DNA from: CAZOYN01 sp964584135 | GTDB taxonomy: Bacteria; Patescibacteriota; Saccharimonadia; Saccharimonadales; UBA4665 | Reading direction: 5' to 3' | Assembly: GCA_964584135.1 (NCBI GenBank) | Contig: CAZOYN010000024.1 | Location: forward strand, 1-11,227 | DNA: 11,227 nt | Part shown: positions 1 to 7,305 of the stretch, in pieces | How the letters are laid out: the number at the start of each line of letters is the position of its first letter | Numbering within the stretch: the first letter of the stretch is position 1 | The notes under the pieces: generated by a model | The model's input: only the letters and a program-made list of their open reading frames with translations | Told to the model about the DNA's origin: nothing | Database searches by the model: none | Position numbers and translations under genes: made by a program

Positions 1-405
1 GCCCTCACGGCCGTTATTTCACTGCTAGCCGATATTATTTTGCGCCTGACGTGGTTCAGCAATAATGACCGCGAAGAAAATAATCAAGTCGTTTTTATAC
101 TCGGCATTGTGGCCGCTATTTTAGCACCATTTGTGGCTACGCTGATCCAACTAGCCGTGTCGCGGCAGCGTGAATACCTGGCCGACGCCAGCGGCGCGCT
201 TGCCACGCGCTATCCGGAAGGCCTGGCCCAGGCTCTGGAAAAAATTGAGCAATCGGGCTCGGTACTCCGTCGCCAGAATACGGCCACCGCGCACCTGTTT
301 TTTGCCAATCCGCTGCGGGGGCACAGCTTGACCAACCTGTTTAGTACCCACCCGCCGATTGCCGACCGGATTGCCCGGTTGCGCCACATGGAAAGCCATG
401 CCTAG
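1..405 (+). CDS. htpX: HtpX-like M48 family membrane zinc metalloprotease, 3' part
   Basis: The frame is open from the first base, so the N-terminal part, including the HExxH zinc site, lies outside the window. The visible 134 residues start within one hydrophobic segment and contain a second (about VVFILGIVAAILAPFVATLI). The signature SRQREYLADA follows, whose Glu is the third zinc ligand in M48/HtpX proteases. The tail has the family's FSTHPPIADRIARL ending. HtpX proteases sit in the cytoplasmic membrane and degrade misfolded membrane proteins; the active site faces the cytoplasm. The stop TAG overlaps the start of the next gene by 8 bp, so this gene heads or belongs to the operon running to 4617. 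The TTG at 40 is in frame but is not a start, because the reading frame and the homology continue upstream. The family call is confident; the exact symbol is less so, because other M48B members share this C-terminus. Confidence 0.9.
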   Translation, partial: ALTAVISLLADIILRLTWFSNNDREENNQVVFILGIVAAILAPFVATLIQLAVSRQREYLADASGALATRYPEGLAQALEKIEQSGSVLRRQNTATAHLFFANPLRGHSLTNLFSTHPPIADRIARLRHMESHA

Positions 406-1315
406 TCCGCGAAAACTCAAACCGCCCGAGTACAAGAGCCTGCGTCCCAGCAAGCGCATTAAGCACCCGGTTAAACTGCCGAGCGCCTGGCGTGTGGCTA
501 AAGCTGCCGCCAAAACACTTTGGCAACACAAGGGCTTGTTTTTGGGCATCACACTAGTGTACGGCCTTTTGAACCTGGTGTTAGTGCAAGGCTTGGCTAG
601 CAACACCGATGTTACCAGTCTCAAAAATACGCTCAACCTGGTGTTTACCGGCCACCTCGGGAGCCTGGCCTCAAGCTTGGCAGTCTTTGCGGTCTTGGTT
701 GGTTCAGCTGGCAACGGCTCCAGTCAAACTGCCGGCGCCTACCAGTTGTTTTTGGTTTTAATTACCAGCCTGGCAGTTATCTGGGCGCTCCGGCAGGTGC
801 TGGCCGGAACAAAAAAAATCCGGATCCGGGACACCTACTACCGTGGTACCTATCCGCTGGTCCCTTTCATACTGGTACTGCTGGTGGTTGGCCTGCAACT
901 GTTGCCGCTGGTGGTTGGCTCAGCTCTGTACAATCTGGTAGTTGCCAATGGTATTGCCATCTACTTCGTTGAAAAATTTGCCTGGGCTTTGCTCGCTGGT
1001 CTGCTGGCACTGCTCAGCTTGTATTTAGTTAGCTCCTCGCTATTTGCGCTCTACATAGTGACACTGCCGGATATGACGCCCATGAAGGCCTTGCGCAGTG
1101 CCCGCCAACTTGTCCGTAACCGGCGCTGGGTGGTTGTACGCAAAATTTTGTTCCTGCCCATATTGCTGCTGGTTGCGGCAGCCATGATCATGGTGCCGAT
1201 TATTATTTGGTTAACTGCGTTGTCACAGTGGGTGTTTTTCTTGCTGACGATGCTGGCCGTTGCAGCCACCCATTCCTATATGTACGGCTTGTACCGGGAA
1301 CTGCTCAATGAATAA
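398..1315 (+). CDS. Polytopic membrane protein of unknown function
   Basis: This is a 305-residue protein with a basic N-terminal tail (residues 1-45, rich in Lys/Arg/Pro) and about six or seven membrane segments, roughly 46-66, 86-104, 113-135, 153-180, 195-221, 247-270 and 274-294. The stretch TLPDMTPMKALRSARQLVRN after residue 220 resembles the 'PMKALRxSxxLVKGR' cytoplasmic loop in several uncharacterised bacterial membrane families, such as the glycerophosphodiester phosphodiesterase membrane-domain type. That resemblance is from memory and gives no function. I chose ATG 398 over the in-frame TTG at 359: it gives an 8-bp overlap with the htpX stop, a typical coupled junction, while the TTG would need a 47-bp overlap. 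The gene ends in an 8-bp overlap with ligA, so all three genes are probably translated from one mRNA. Confidence 0.8.
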   Translation: MPSPRKLKPPEYKSLRPSKRIKHPVKLPSAWRVAKAAAKTLWQHKGLFLGITLVYGLLNLVLVQGLASNTDVTSLKNTLNLVFTGHLGSLASSLAVFAVLVGSAGNGSSQTAGAYQLFLVLITSLAVIWALRQVLAGTKKIRIRDTYYRGTYPLVPFILVLLVVGLQLLPLVVGSALYNLVVANGIAIYFVEKFAWALLAGLLALLSLYLVSSSLFALYIVTLPDMTPMKALRSARQLVRNRRWVVVRKILFLPILLLVAAAMIMVPIIIWLTALSQWVFFLLTMLAVAATHSYMYGLYRELLNE

Positions 1316-3329
1316 GTCTGAGGCCCAAGCGCGGGTTGAAAAGCTGCGCGAGTTAATTAACGACTACCGCTACCATTACCACGTGCTCGATGAATCTATT
1401 ATGAGTGAGGCCGCCGCCGACAGCCTCAAACATGAACTAACCCAGCTCGAAACTGAGTTTCCAGAACTCATCACGCCCGATTCGCCGTCGCAACGGATAG
1501 CCGGCACGCCGTTACCGGGTTTCAAGCAAGTTGAGCACTCCAGCCGAATGTTGAGCTTGAACGACGCGTTTGACGAAGCTGAAACCCGCGCGTGGGTAAC
1601 ACGGGTCACCAAATTCCTGCCGCCAAGCACCAAGCTCGAATACTTTGTCGATGTTAAAATGGACGGTTTTGCTTGCGCCCTGGTGTATCAGGACGGTATT
1701 TTAGACCGGGCCATAACCCGGGGTGATGGCTTTGTTGGCGAAGATGTGACGGCTAATGTCCGCACCATCGATTCTGTACCGTTGCGGCTGCGCCACACCA
1801 AGAATTATGGGCAATTTTTACGCGGCCGTACCGAAGTCCGGGGCGAAATCGTCATGTACAAAAAAGATTTTGAAGCCTTAAATGCTGAACGGGCCAAGCA
1901 GGGAAAACCGCTGTTTGCTAACCCCCGGAACACGGCCGCCGGCACCATCCGCCAACTTGACCCAAAACTAGTTGTCAGCCGGCCACTACACTTTCGGGCC
2001 TATGATTTGCTGCGCAATACTGCTCGTGAAGTGCCAACGCATAAATTTGCCTACGAAACATTGGCTAGTCTCGGTTTTTTGGTTAATAAAGACGCGCCGG
2101 TTTTTCATAGCATTGATCAAGTACTGGAGTTTGCTGCCAAATGGGAAGAAAAACGCCGCAGCTTGCCGTTCAACACCGATGGTTTGGTGGTTAAGGTCAA
2201 TGACCGCGGACTGTACGCCCGGCTCGGCGTGGTGGGCAAAGCGCCCCGCGGTGCGATCGCCTACAAATACGCTGCTGAACAAGCCACTACTAAAGTCAAA
2301 GATATCTTTGTGTCAATTGGCCGGACGGGTGCTGCCACGCCGGTAGCCATGCTGGAGCCGGTGGTTGTGGCTGGCAGTACCGTGCAGATGGCAACCTTGC
2401 ACAACGAAGGCGAAATCAAACGCAAAGACATCCGCATTGGCGACACCGTCATTGTTCATAAAGCCGGCGATATCATCCCCGAAGTTGTCGAACCGCTGGT
2501 TACATTACGCAATGGCTCGGAACAACCATTCCAAATGCCAACCCACTGCCCGGAGTGCAATACTAAACTTGTTAAGTATAAGGCTGAAGACGCTGCCTGG
2601 CGCTGCCCGAATGAGAATTGTCCATCCCGCTCTTGGAAGCGCATTGAGCACTTTGCCAGCAAAGAAGCCCTCGACATCGAAGGCCTGGGCGAAAAGAATG
2701 TAATCGCACTTTTGAACGCCGACATGATTAAAGATCCAGCTGACATTTATACCTTAACTCCCGAGCAAGTCGTAACCCTCGACCGTTTTGCCGAAGTTTC
2801 CGCCAATAAGCTGGTGGAGGCTATCCAAGCCAAGAAAAACCTGCCACTGAATCGCTTTGTGTATGGCTTAGGCATCCGCCATATTGGTGCCCAGACAGCA
2901 ATTGACCTGGCAAATCATTTTCGCGAACTAGAAAAACTGGCCGCTGCTAAAATTGACGAGCTAGCTGAAGTTGAAGGCGTTGGTGACGTGGTCGCCGAGG
3001 CTTTCGTGGAATGGTTCAGCGAACCGCGCAACCAAAAACTGCTCGAGAAATTTAAGAAACTTGGCGTTTGGCCGCAAAGCGTCAAGCGGGTCGGCGGTAG
3101 ATTGACCGGCAAGAACTTTGTGGTCACCGGCAGCTTGGAAAGTATGAGCCGCGAAGAAGCCGCTGAACGCATCCGTGCCTTGGGCGGCACCTTCCAGTCG
3201 AGCGTCGGCAAAGACACGGACTACTTAGTCGTCGGCGCCAACGTCGGCGCCAGCAAACTAACCAAAGCCGGCAAGCTCGGCACGCCACAAATCGACGAAG
3301 CTGCATTCTTAAAACTGATAAGCAAGTAA
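1308..3329 (+). CDS. ligA: NAD+-dependent DNA ligase LigA
   Basis: The protein has 673 residues, normal for LigA. It seals nicks in duplex DNA during replication and repair, using NAD+ to adenylate a lysine. Domains in order: Ia (about 1-65), adenylation domain with KMDG (nucleophile Lys117), TRGDGFVGED at 137-146, EVRGE at 176-180, FANPRNTAAG at 203-212 and DGLVVKVN at 291-298; OB fold (about 325-400, GRTGAATPVA); four-Cys zinc finger (Cys414, 417, 433, 438); helix-hairpin-helix region (about 450-585); and C-terminal BRCT (about 597-673, TGKNFVVTGSL). Position 37 in domain Ia is Ala where E. coli LigA has Tyr35, position 34 is Glu for Asp32, the residue before the active site is Asp115 instead of Glu113, and PRG replaces the usual PRW near 313-315. 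ATG 1308 overlaps the previous stop by 8 bp with GGGAA just upstream; the in-frame upstream start at 1260 would add unrelated residues. A unique ligA is normally essential. Confidence 0.98.
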   Translation: MNKSEAQARVEKLRELINDYRYHYHVLDESIMSEAAADSLKHELTQLETEFPELITPDSPSQRIAGTPLPGFKQVEHSSRMLSLNDAFDEAETRAWVTRVTKFLPPSTKLEYFVDVKMDGFACALVYQDGILDRAITRGDGFVGEDVTANVRTIDSVPLRLRHTKNYGQFLRGRTEVRGEIVMYKKDFEALNAERAKQGKPLFANPRNTAAGTIRQLDPKLVVSRPLHFRAYDLLRNTAREVPTHKFAYETLASLGFLVNKDAPVFHSIDQVLEFAAKWEEKRRSLPFNTDGLVVKVNDRGLYARLGVVGKAPRGAIAYKYAAEQATTKVKDIFVSIGRTGAATPVAMLEPVVVAGSTVQMATLHNEGEIKRKDIRIGDTVIVHKAGDIIPEVVEPLVTLRNGSEQPFQMPTHCPECNTKLVKYKAEDAAWRCPNENCPSRSWKRIEHFASKEALDIEGLGEKNVIALLNADMIKDPADIYTLTPEQVVTLDRFAEVSANKLVEAIQAKKNLPLNRFVYGLGIRHIGAQTAIDLANHFRELEKLAAAKIDELAEVEGVGDVVAEAFVEWFSEPRNQKLLEKFKKLGVWPQSVKRVGGRLTGKNFVVTGSLESMSREEAAERIRALGGTFQSSVGKDTDYLVVGANVGASKLTKAGKLGTPQIDEAAFLKLISK

Positions 3330-3331
3330 AT

Positions 3332-4081
3332 ATGCATATCACTTGGCAGATGCTTGTGCTTTACGCGCTCGTTAATACTTGCACCTGCATTATCAGTGGT
3401 ATTTCGGGCGGTGGTGCCGGGTTTATTAATACCCCATTTCTAATCTTGCTGGGCTTGCCCCCCGCGCAAGCTGTGTCAACTGGCAAGCTAACCGGCTTAG
3501 CTGTTGCAATCGGTTCTTTAAAAGGCTTGCATTCTGCCCGTCAAAGCTCCAAGCAACAAGTAGCTTTCATTATGGGCTTGGCACTACTCATGGGGCTGCT
3601 CTCCCCACTAGTTATTAAAAATCTCAACGGGCTTATTTATCGTCGCATACTCGGACTACTAATTCTGGGGCTCATACCTTTGATGGTGTGGAAGAAGACC
3701 GCCCAACCGACCAAACATCTCGGCCTAATCCGTAAAGTTTTTGGTTATACATTGCTTGCACTATCTCTAGGGCTGCAAGGTATTTTTAGCGGTGGTCTCG
3801 GAACGCTGGTCAATGTATCTTTAATGACACTTTTAGGGACGAGTGCTCTCGAAGCAAATATCCTCAAAAGATACTCACAGCTTATACTAAACACAGCTAT
3901 TGTTATTGGTGTTTTTAGTGCTGGACTTATTGTCTGGCCGATGGCCGCAGTTGGCATTGTCACGGGATTAACTGGTGGTCTAATTGGAGGTCATATTGCG
4001 ATTCGCAAGGGCGAAGGACTTATTCGTGGTTTTCTTATAGTGATTATGGCGCTTTCAGGGCTTTGGCTAGTCATTACTTAA
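3332..4081 (+). CDS. TauE/SafE family membrane transporter (sulfite/organosulfonate exporter type)
   Basis: This 249-residue, almost wholly hydrophobic protein has about seven or eight membrane segments. The two internally related glycine-rich halves typical of TauE/SafE (formerly DUF81) are visible: GISGGGAGFINTPFLILLG near residues 23-41, followed by an AxxTGKxxGL stretch, and GIFSGGLGTLVNVSLMTLLG near 150-169. Members are cytoplasmic-membrane transporters linked to export of sulfite, sulfoacetate or other sulfur anions, but most remain uncharacterised and the substrate here cannot be read from sequence. The start lies 2 bp after the ligA stop, so it must depend on read-through from the upstream operon. 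Its base composition is clearly lower in G+C than the end of ligA (for example 25 of 60 bases at 3601-3660 against 38 of 60 at 3181-3240), which could mean later acquisition. Confidence 0.88.
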   Translation: MHITWQMLVLYALVNTCTCIISGISGGGAGFINTPFLILLGLPPAQAVSTGKLTGLAVAIGSLKGLHSARQSSKQQVAFIMGLALLMGLLSPLVIKNLNGLIYRRILGLLILGLIPLMVWKKTAQPTKHLGLIRKVFGYTLLALSLGLQGIFSGGLGTLVNVSLMTLLGTSALEANILKRYSQLILNTAIVIGVFSAGLIVWPMAAVGIVTGLTGGLIGGHIAIRKGEGLIRGFLIVIMALSGLWLVIT

Positions 4082-4098
4082 GGGGTATCATTAAAGTT

Positions 4099-4617
4099 AT
4101 GTTGAACGAAATAGACAAAGCACTAAAACAATACCAGGTAAAGTGGGACAAGCTAGTGGACGCCACCCAAAACCAGGACTTCTTTCGTCAATTGCGGCCA
4201 ACGGCGGTCGGTTGGAAGACAGTTGACCTGGCGGATTATGACCGTCGCTTTAACGAACTAAGAGAGCTGTGCGACCAAATACATCTTGCCTGGCTTAATG
4301 GGCGCTGGCTGGCAACCTTGCACCTTAAGGACCAAAAGCTCGACGGCGGTATCCAAATTATTAAGTTGATGCAACGCCGACCGGACTCCACGGACACGGT
4401 TGGTCTCGACCACCTAGATTTTTACAGCCCGACGGACAATATAGAAGCTATTTTGGCCAAAGAAAAAGAGCTGAAATGGACCAAAGAAATGAACGGCGAA
4501 CAGTGTAAGTGGATTTCTGTCTGGTTCGGTGATACCGAAGCTAAGTTGCGGACAAACACAGTCATTGACGTGTGCATGACTGAACTCGAGACGGTGAACC
4601 GAAGCTTGACAAAGTAG
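4099..4617 (+). CDS. Small soluble protein, possible VOC/glyoxalase-like domain
   Basis: This is a 172-residue protein without signal peptide or membrane segment. The N-terminal third is charged and helical (MLNEIDKALKQYQVKW...). A middle part, GRWLATLHLKDQKLDGGIQI, and a later strand-like VGLDHLDFYSP followed by an alpha-helical stretch and WISVWFGD resemble the beta-alpha-beta-beta arrangement of VOC (glyoxalase/YecM-like) proteins. I see no convincing full set of metal ligands, so an enzymatic role is not claimed. ATG 4099 lies 17 bp after the TauE stop; AGGGG at 4081-4085 is a plausible though distant ribosome binding site. An in-frame TTG at 4063 would overlap TauE and is less likely. 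It is the last gene of the left operon, followed by a strong terminator. The function is unknown. Confidence 0.7.
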   Translation: MLNEIDKALKQYQVKWDKLVDATQNQDFFRQLRPTAVGWKTVDLADYDRRFNELRELCDQIHLAWLNGRWLATLHLKDQKLDGGIQIIKLMQRRPDSTDTVGLDHLDFYSPTDNIEAILAKEKELKWTKEMNGEQCKWISVWFGDTEAKLRTNTVIDVCMTELETVNRSLTK

Positions 4618-4693
4618 CCTTAAAGGTTATGATTATAGGGTCTCGTGCGCACTAGCGGCGCTGCAAAAACAAAAACTGTATAAAAATAAAAAG

Positions 4694-4710
4694 CACCCGC
4701 CGCTCGGGTG
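4694..4710 (-). terminator. Minus-oriented hairpin terminator
   Basis: The arms CACCCG (4694-4699) and CGGGTG (4705-4710) form a 6-bp GC-only-plus-one-AT stem with a 5-nt loop. Read on the minus strand it is followed by CTTTTTATTTTT (4682-4693), the classic U-tract. On the plus strand no T-run follows. No minus-strand gene ends nearby, so its natural client would be antisense transcription running past the metal ATPase, whose stop is at 5397. Confidence 0.6.
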
Positions 4711-4721
4711 GGCGCGCACGA

Positions 4722-4755
4722 AAAAACCGCTGGGCCACGCGCGCCGGCGGTTTTT
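4722..4755. terminator. Bidirectional rho-independent terminator
   Basis: The left arm AAAAACCGCTGG (4722-4733) pairs with the right arm CCGGCGGTTTTT (4744-4755) over 12 positions, including one T-G wobble. The loop is 10 nt. The plus strand ends in a T-run (4751-4755) and the minus strand in six T (4721-4726), so it works in both directions. On the plus strand it closes the htpX-ligA-tauE operon and separates it from the kinase-like gene that starts 26 bp later. Confidence 0.85.
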
Positions 4756-4767
4756 ATATTGATGGAG

Positions 4768-4773
4768 TACAAT
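4768..4773 (+). promoter_or_regulatory. -10 hexamer TACAAT placing the transcript start at the kinase-like gene's ATG
   Basis: TACAAT matches the -10 consensus at 5 of 6 positions and is followed by exactly 7 nt and then ATG 4781. A transcript starting there would be leaderless. GGAG at 4764-4767 overlaps the promoter and is 13 nt from the ATG, too far for a good ribosome binding site. No convincing -35 is visible at the expected spacing, where the terminator stem lies. Confidence 0.45.
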
Positions 4774-4780
4774 ACACTGC

Positions 4781-5407
4781 ATGACGTTCATTTTGGCCTT
4801 GGTTGTCGTGTTTGGGTTGCTGGTTTTAAGCGAAGTGTGGTGGCGCAGCTCTAAAGTCCACGATGAGTTAAGCCGCAAATTCGTGCACATTACCGTTGGC
4901 AGCTTCGTGGCTTTTTGGCCGTTTTTTATGAGCTGGAACCAGATTAGGCTGCTCAGCCTGGCTTTTCTCATCGGCGTAGCGCTTTCAAAATACCTAAACA
5001 TTTTCCAGGCTATCCATAGCGTGCAACGTCCAACCTGGGGTGAGCTGTTCTTTGCCGCGGCCGTCGGCTCGGTAACTTTTGTCACCCACAACAAATGGAT
5101 CTACGCGGCGGCATTACTGCAAATGGGCCTGGCTGATGGCCTGGCCGCCGTGCTCGGTGTGCGCTATGGCAAACGGTCGAGCTACCAAGTGTTTGGCAGC
5201 CACAAAAGCGTGTTTGGCAGTTCGGTTTTTTTGGTCCTGTCTATACTCATACTGCTCGATTATAAATACGCCAGCGGAGCCTCGCTATCAGTTGTTTGGC
5301 TAGTGATTACGGCGTTGTTAGCCACGGCCTTAGAAAACCTGGCTGCCTTTGGGTTGGACAACTTAGTGGTGCCGCTGGCGGTGGCCTTACTGCTAACTAA
5401 TCTGTAG
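4781..5407 (+). CDS. CTP-dependent polyprenol/diacylglycerol kinase-like membrane protein (SEC59/DGK1/VTE5 type)
   Basis: This 208-residue protein has about six or seven membrane segments. It carries the conserved pattern of the dolichol/phytol/diacylglycerol kinase family: ELSRKFVHITVG (residues 29-40), RPTWGELFF (83-91), ADGLAAVLGVRYGK (118-131, catalytic-type Asp119), HKSVFGS (141-147) and ENLAAFGLDNLVVPL (185-199). Related proteins use CTP to phosphorylate a membrane lipid alcohol; some bacterial homologues are annotated as phosphatidate cytidylyltransferase-like. The lipid substrate here cannot be told; recycling of a polyprenol or diacylglycerol carrier is the natural guess. The gene has its own terminator-insulated promoter region, and its ATG sits 7 nt after a -10-like TACAAT. 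Its stop lies inside the 3' end of the opposite ATPase gene (11-bp overlap). The family assignment is confident, the reaction only moderately so. Confidence 0.82.
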   Translation: MTFILALVVVFGLLVLSEVWWRSSKVHDELSRKFVHITVGSFVAFWPFFMSWNQIRLLSLAFLIGVALSKYLNIFQAIHSVQRPTWGELFFAAAVGSVTFVTHNKWIYAAALLQMGLADGLAAVLGVRYGKRSSYQVFGSHKSVFGSSVFLVLSILILLDYKYASGASLSVVWLVITALLATALENLAAFGLDNLVVPLAVALLLTNL

Positions 5408-7241
5408 TCTTAATCAGGTGTGCCCGCAAGGCATTAAATATGACAACAACGTCAACACCTTCTTGCAGTAGAGCGCCGGTTAATGGTGAAAACCTGCCCG
5501 TAGCGAACACCAGCATCAGCACCAGGCTCATACCAATGCCCACCAAGATGCTTTGCTTAGCGATGTAGAATGTACGCTTCGCGACGGCAAGGGCTGTAGC
5601 TACCCGGCTAATGTCATCGAGCATAATGACCATATCGGCTGACTCGCTGGCCGCGGTTGAACCACGGGCGCCCAGCGCGATGCCAACGTCGGCGGCAGTC
5701 AACACGGGCGCGTCATTGACGCCATCACCCACAAAGGCCAGCGGCCGGTCCTTAACGCCATCGAGCACGTGTAACTTATCGGCTGGTAACATCTCGGCGT
5801 ATACCTGGGTGATACCCAGTTTTTTGGCGATTGTCTGGGCTGTGGTCTGGTTATCGCCGGTAATAACCAAAGTGTTTTTAATGCCCAGCTGACGCAGCCG
5901 GCCCAAGGTGGCCTGTGTTTCGGGCCGTAGCTCATCAGTCAGCGTTATGGCTCCAACTAACGCCCCGTCAACAGCTACATACGCCGCTGACTGTTTCACC
6001 GAACTTTCCTTAAATTTGGGTGACAGGGAAACCTTGTATTCCCGTAGCAAGCTCAAACGGCCAATAATAACATCCTGGCCTTTAATGCTGGCCCGCAAGC
6101 CACGGCCAGAAATTTCCTGGACGTGTTTAGCTTTGGCGAACCGAAGCTTTCGGGCCTGGGCACCACGCACGATGGCGCTGGCCAGGACATGGTTCGAATT
6201 TTGCTCCAAGCTGGCGGCCAGAGCCAAGACTTCGTCTTTTTTACGTGAGCCGTAGGTTATAATTTCATCAAGTTCTAGTTCCCCCCGGGTGAGGGTGCCG
6301 GTTTTGTCAAAAGCTATGGTCTGGGTCTCGGCCAAGCGTTCCAGGGCCGAGCCATTCTTAACGATGATGCCGAACTTACTGGCCCGGCTCATGCCGCTAA
6401 TCAGGGCAATTGGCGCCGCTAAAATGAGGGGGCAGGGCGTGGCCACCACGATGACTTCCAAAAACCGGATGGCCTGGCCAGTCAAAACCCACATGGTAGC
6501 GGCAATGGCGTAGGCGGTCACCGTGAAAGGCAAGCTGTAGCGGTCGGCCAGGCGGACAAACGGCGCCTGGCTGGCCGCCGCGCCGCGGACGAGTTTAATA
6601 ATTTGCTGGTATTGGCTATCTTCTGCCGAGGCTGTGGCTTTGGCAGTAATGGCGCCATCAAGATTAATGGAACCACTTACAATCTGATCTTTAATTTGTT
6701 TCGTTTGGGGCAGGCTTTCGCCGGTCAGCGAGGACTCGTCAAAACTAGCTGTGCCTTCTAAAATAATCGCGTCAACCGGCACCAGTTCACCCGGCTTAAT
6801 AATGATCTTGTCGCCGACTTTTAACTCGCTAACTTTGACATCAACCACTTTACGGTTACGGATAACATGGGCCTTTTGTGGTGCCCGTTTGAGCAGGGCA
6901 TCAAGTTCGGTTTTAGCCCGGTGCTCAGCAAAATCCTCGAGCGATTCGCCGCCGGTCAGCATTAAGACGACTACAATGCCGGCCCAATACTGGCCCAAAG
7001 TAACAGCGGTAATAATGGCCGTTGCGGCTAAAATATCAATGCCGTATGTGCCCCGGCGCAGGTCTTGCCACATATCCCAAGCCAAGGGGAAGACTGCAAT
7101 AGTTGCCACAGTCCCCAACACCCAGTGGGCAATGGTGTGCTGCTTGGTCAGCTCTAAGCCTAAACCCACTAGGGCGGCCACCACTGTCAGGCTGAACAAT
7201 TTGTAATTACGCGAAAAGCGGATAATTTGTCTCAGGCTCAT
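5397..7241 (-). CDS. P1B-type metal-transporting ATPase, P1B-5-like (TPCP/QExxD)
   Basis: This 614-residue cytoplasmic-membrane pump would export a transition metal using ATP. Motifs: actuator TGES (173-176), membrane metal site TPCP (268-271) instead of CPC, phosphorylation DKTGT (Asp312), nucleotide-binding TGDN (461-464), GDGVNDAP (505-512) and QEGVD (593-597) in the last membrane region. TPCP together with QExxD defines the P1B-5 group, whose studied member (Sinorhizobium Nia) responds to nickel and iron; the substrate here is inferred only. No N-terminal heavy-metal-binding domain and no C-terminal hemerythrin domain are present. The nucleotide-domain 'HP' signature reads His351-Val352. 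The start has a good ribosome binding site (GGAG, 5 nt before ATG) and an extended -10 promoter upstream. No terminator separates it from the opposing gene, so its mRNA probably runs antisense into it. Gene-level call is certain, metal identity is not. Confidence 0.95.
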   Translation of the reverse strand: MSLRQIIRFSRNYKLFSLTVVAALVGLGLELTKQHTIAHWVLGTVATIAVFPLAWDMWQDLRRGTYGIDILAATAIITAVTLGQYWAGIVVVLMLTGGESLEDFAEHRAKTELDALLKRAPQKAHVIRNRKVVDVKVSELKVGDKIIIKPGELVPVDAIILEGTASFDESSLTGESLPQTKQIKDQIVSGSINLDGAITAKATASAEDSQYQQIIKLVRGAAASQAPFVRLADRYSLPFTVTAYAIAATMWVLTGQAIRFLEVIVVATPCPLILAAPIALISGMSRASKFGIIVKNGSALERLAETQTIAFDKTGTLTRGELELDEIITYGSRKKDEVLALAASLEQNSNHVLASAIVRGAQARKLRFAKAKHVQEISGRGLRASIKGQDVIIGRLSLLREYKVSLSPKFKESSVKQSAAYVAVDGALVGAITLTDELRPETQATLGRLRQLGIKNTLVITGDNQTTAQTIAKKLGITQVYAEMLPADKLHVLDGVKDRPLAFVGDGVNDAPVLTAADVGIALGARGSTAASESADMVIMLDDISRVATALAVAKRTFYIAKQSILVGIGMSLVLMLVFATGRFSPLTGALLQEGVDVVVIFNALRAHLIKTTD

Positions 7242-7270
7242 ACGGTCTCCGTTTAATCCCAGTCTGTACT

Positions 7271-7279
7271 AGTATAGCA
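7271..7279 (-). promoter_or_regulatory. Extended -10 promoter of the metal ATPase
   Basis: On the minus strand the sequence reads TGCTATACT, a TGn-extended -10 box. It predicts a start near 7264 and a leader of about 23 nt that carries AACGGAG just before ATG 7241. No good -35 is seen, as expected for an extended -10 promoter. The box is one arm of a perfect inverted repeat (7271-7278 with 7292-7299). Confidence 0.6.
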
Positions 7280-7299
7280 ACAAGCTACCGGGCTATACT
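7271..7299. promoter_or_regulatory. Inverted repeat spanning two divergent -10 boxes
   Basis: AGTATAGC (7271-7278) and GCTATACT (7292-7299) are perfect 8-bp inverted arms separated by 13 bp, with centres 21 bp apart (two helical turns). Each arm contains a TATACT -10 box, one for the ATPase on the minus strand and one pointing right. It could be an operator for a dimeric regulator or simply two similar promoters facing apart. No regulator gene lies nearby. Confidence 0.4.
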
Positions 7300-7305
7300 G
7301 AAATA

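Noticed and set aside
359..397. TTG start extending the membrane protein by 13 residues
   Set aside because: It would overlap htpX by 47 bp; ATG 398 gives the usual short coupled overlap.
151..714. Minus-strand open frame of 187 codons opposite htpX and the membrane protein
   Set aside because: It spans the htpX/membrane-protein junction in antisense, has low-complexity Arg/Ala/Gly composition and no family features.
4633..5094. Minus-strand open frame of 153 codons opposite the kinase-like gene
   Set aside because: It mirrors the coding frame of the well-supported kinase-like gene, has no recognisable domain and runs through the terminators.
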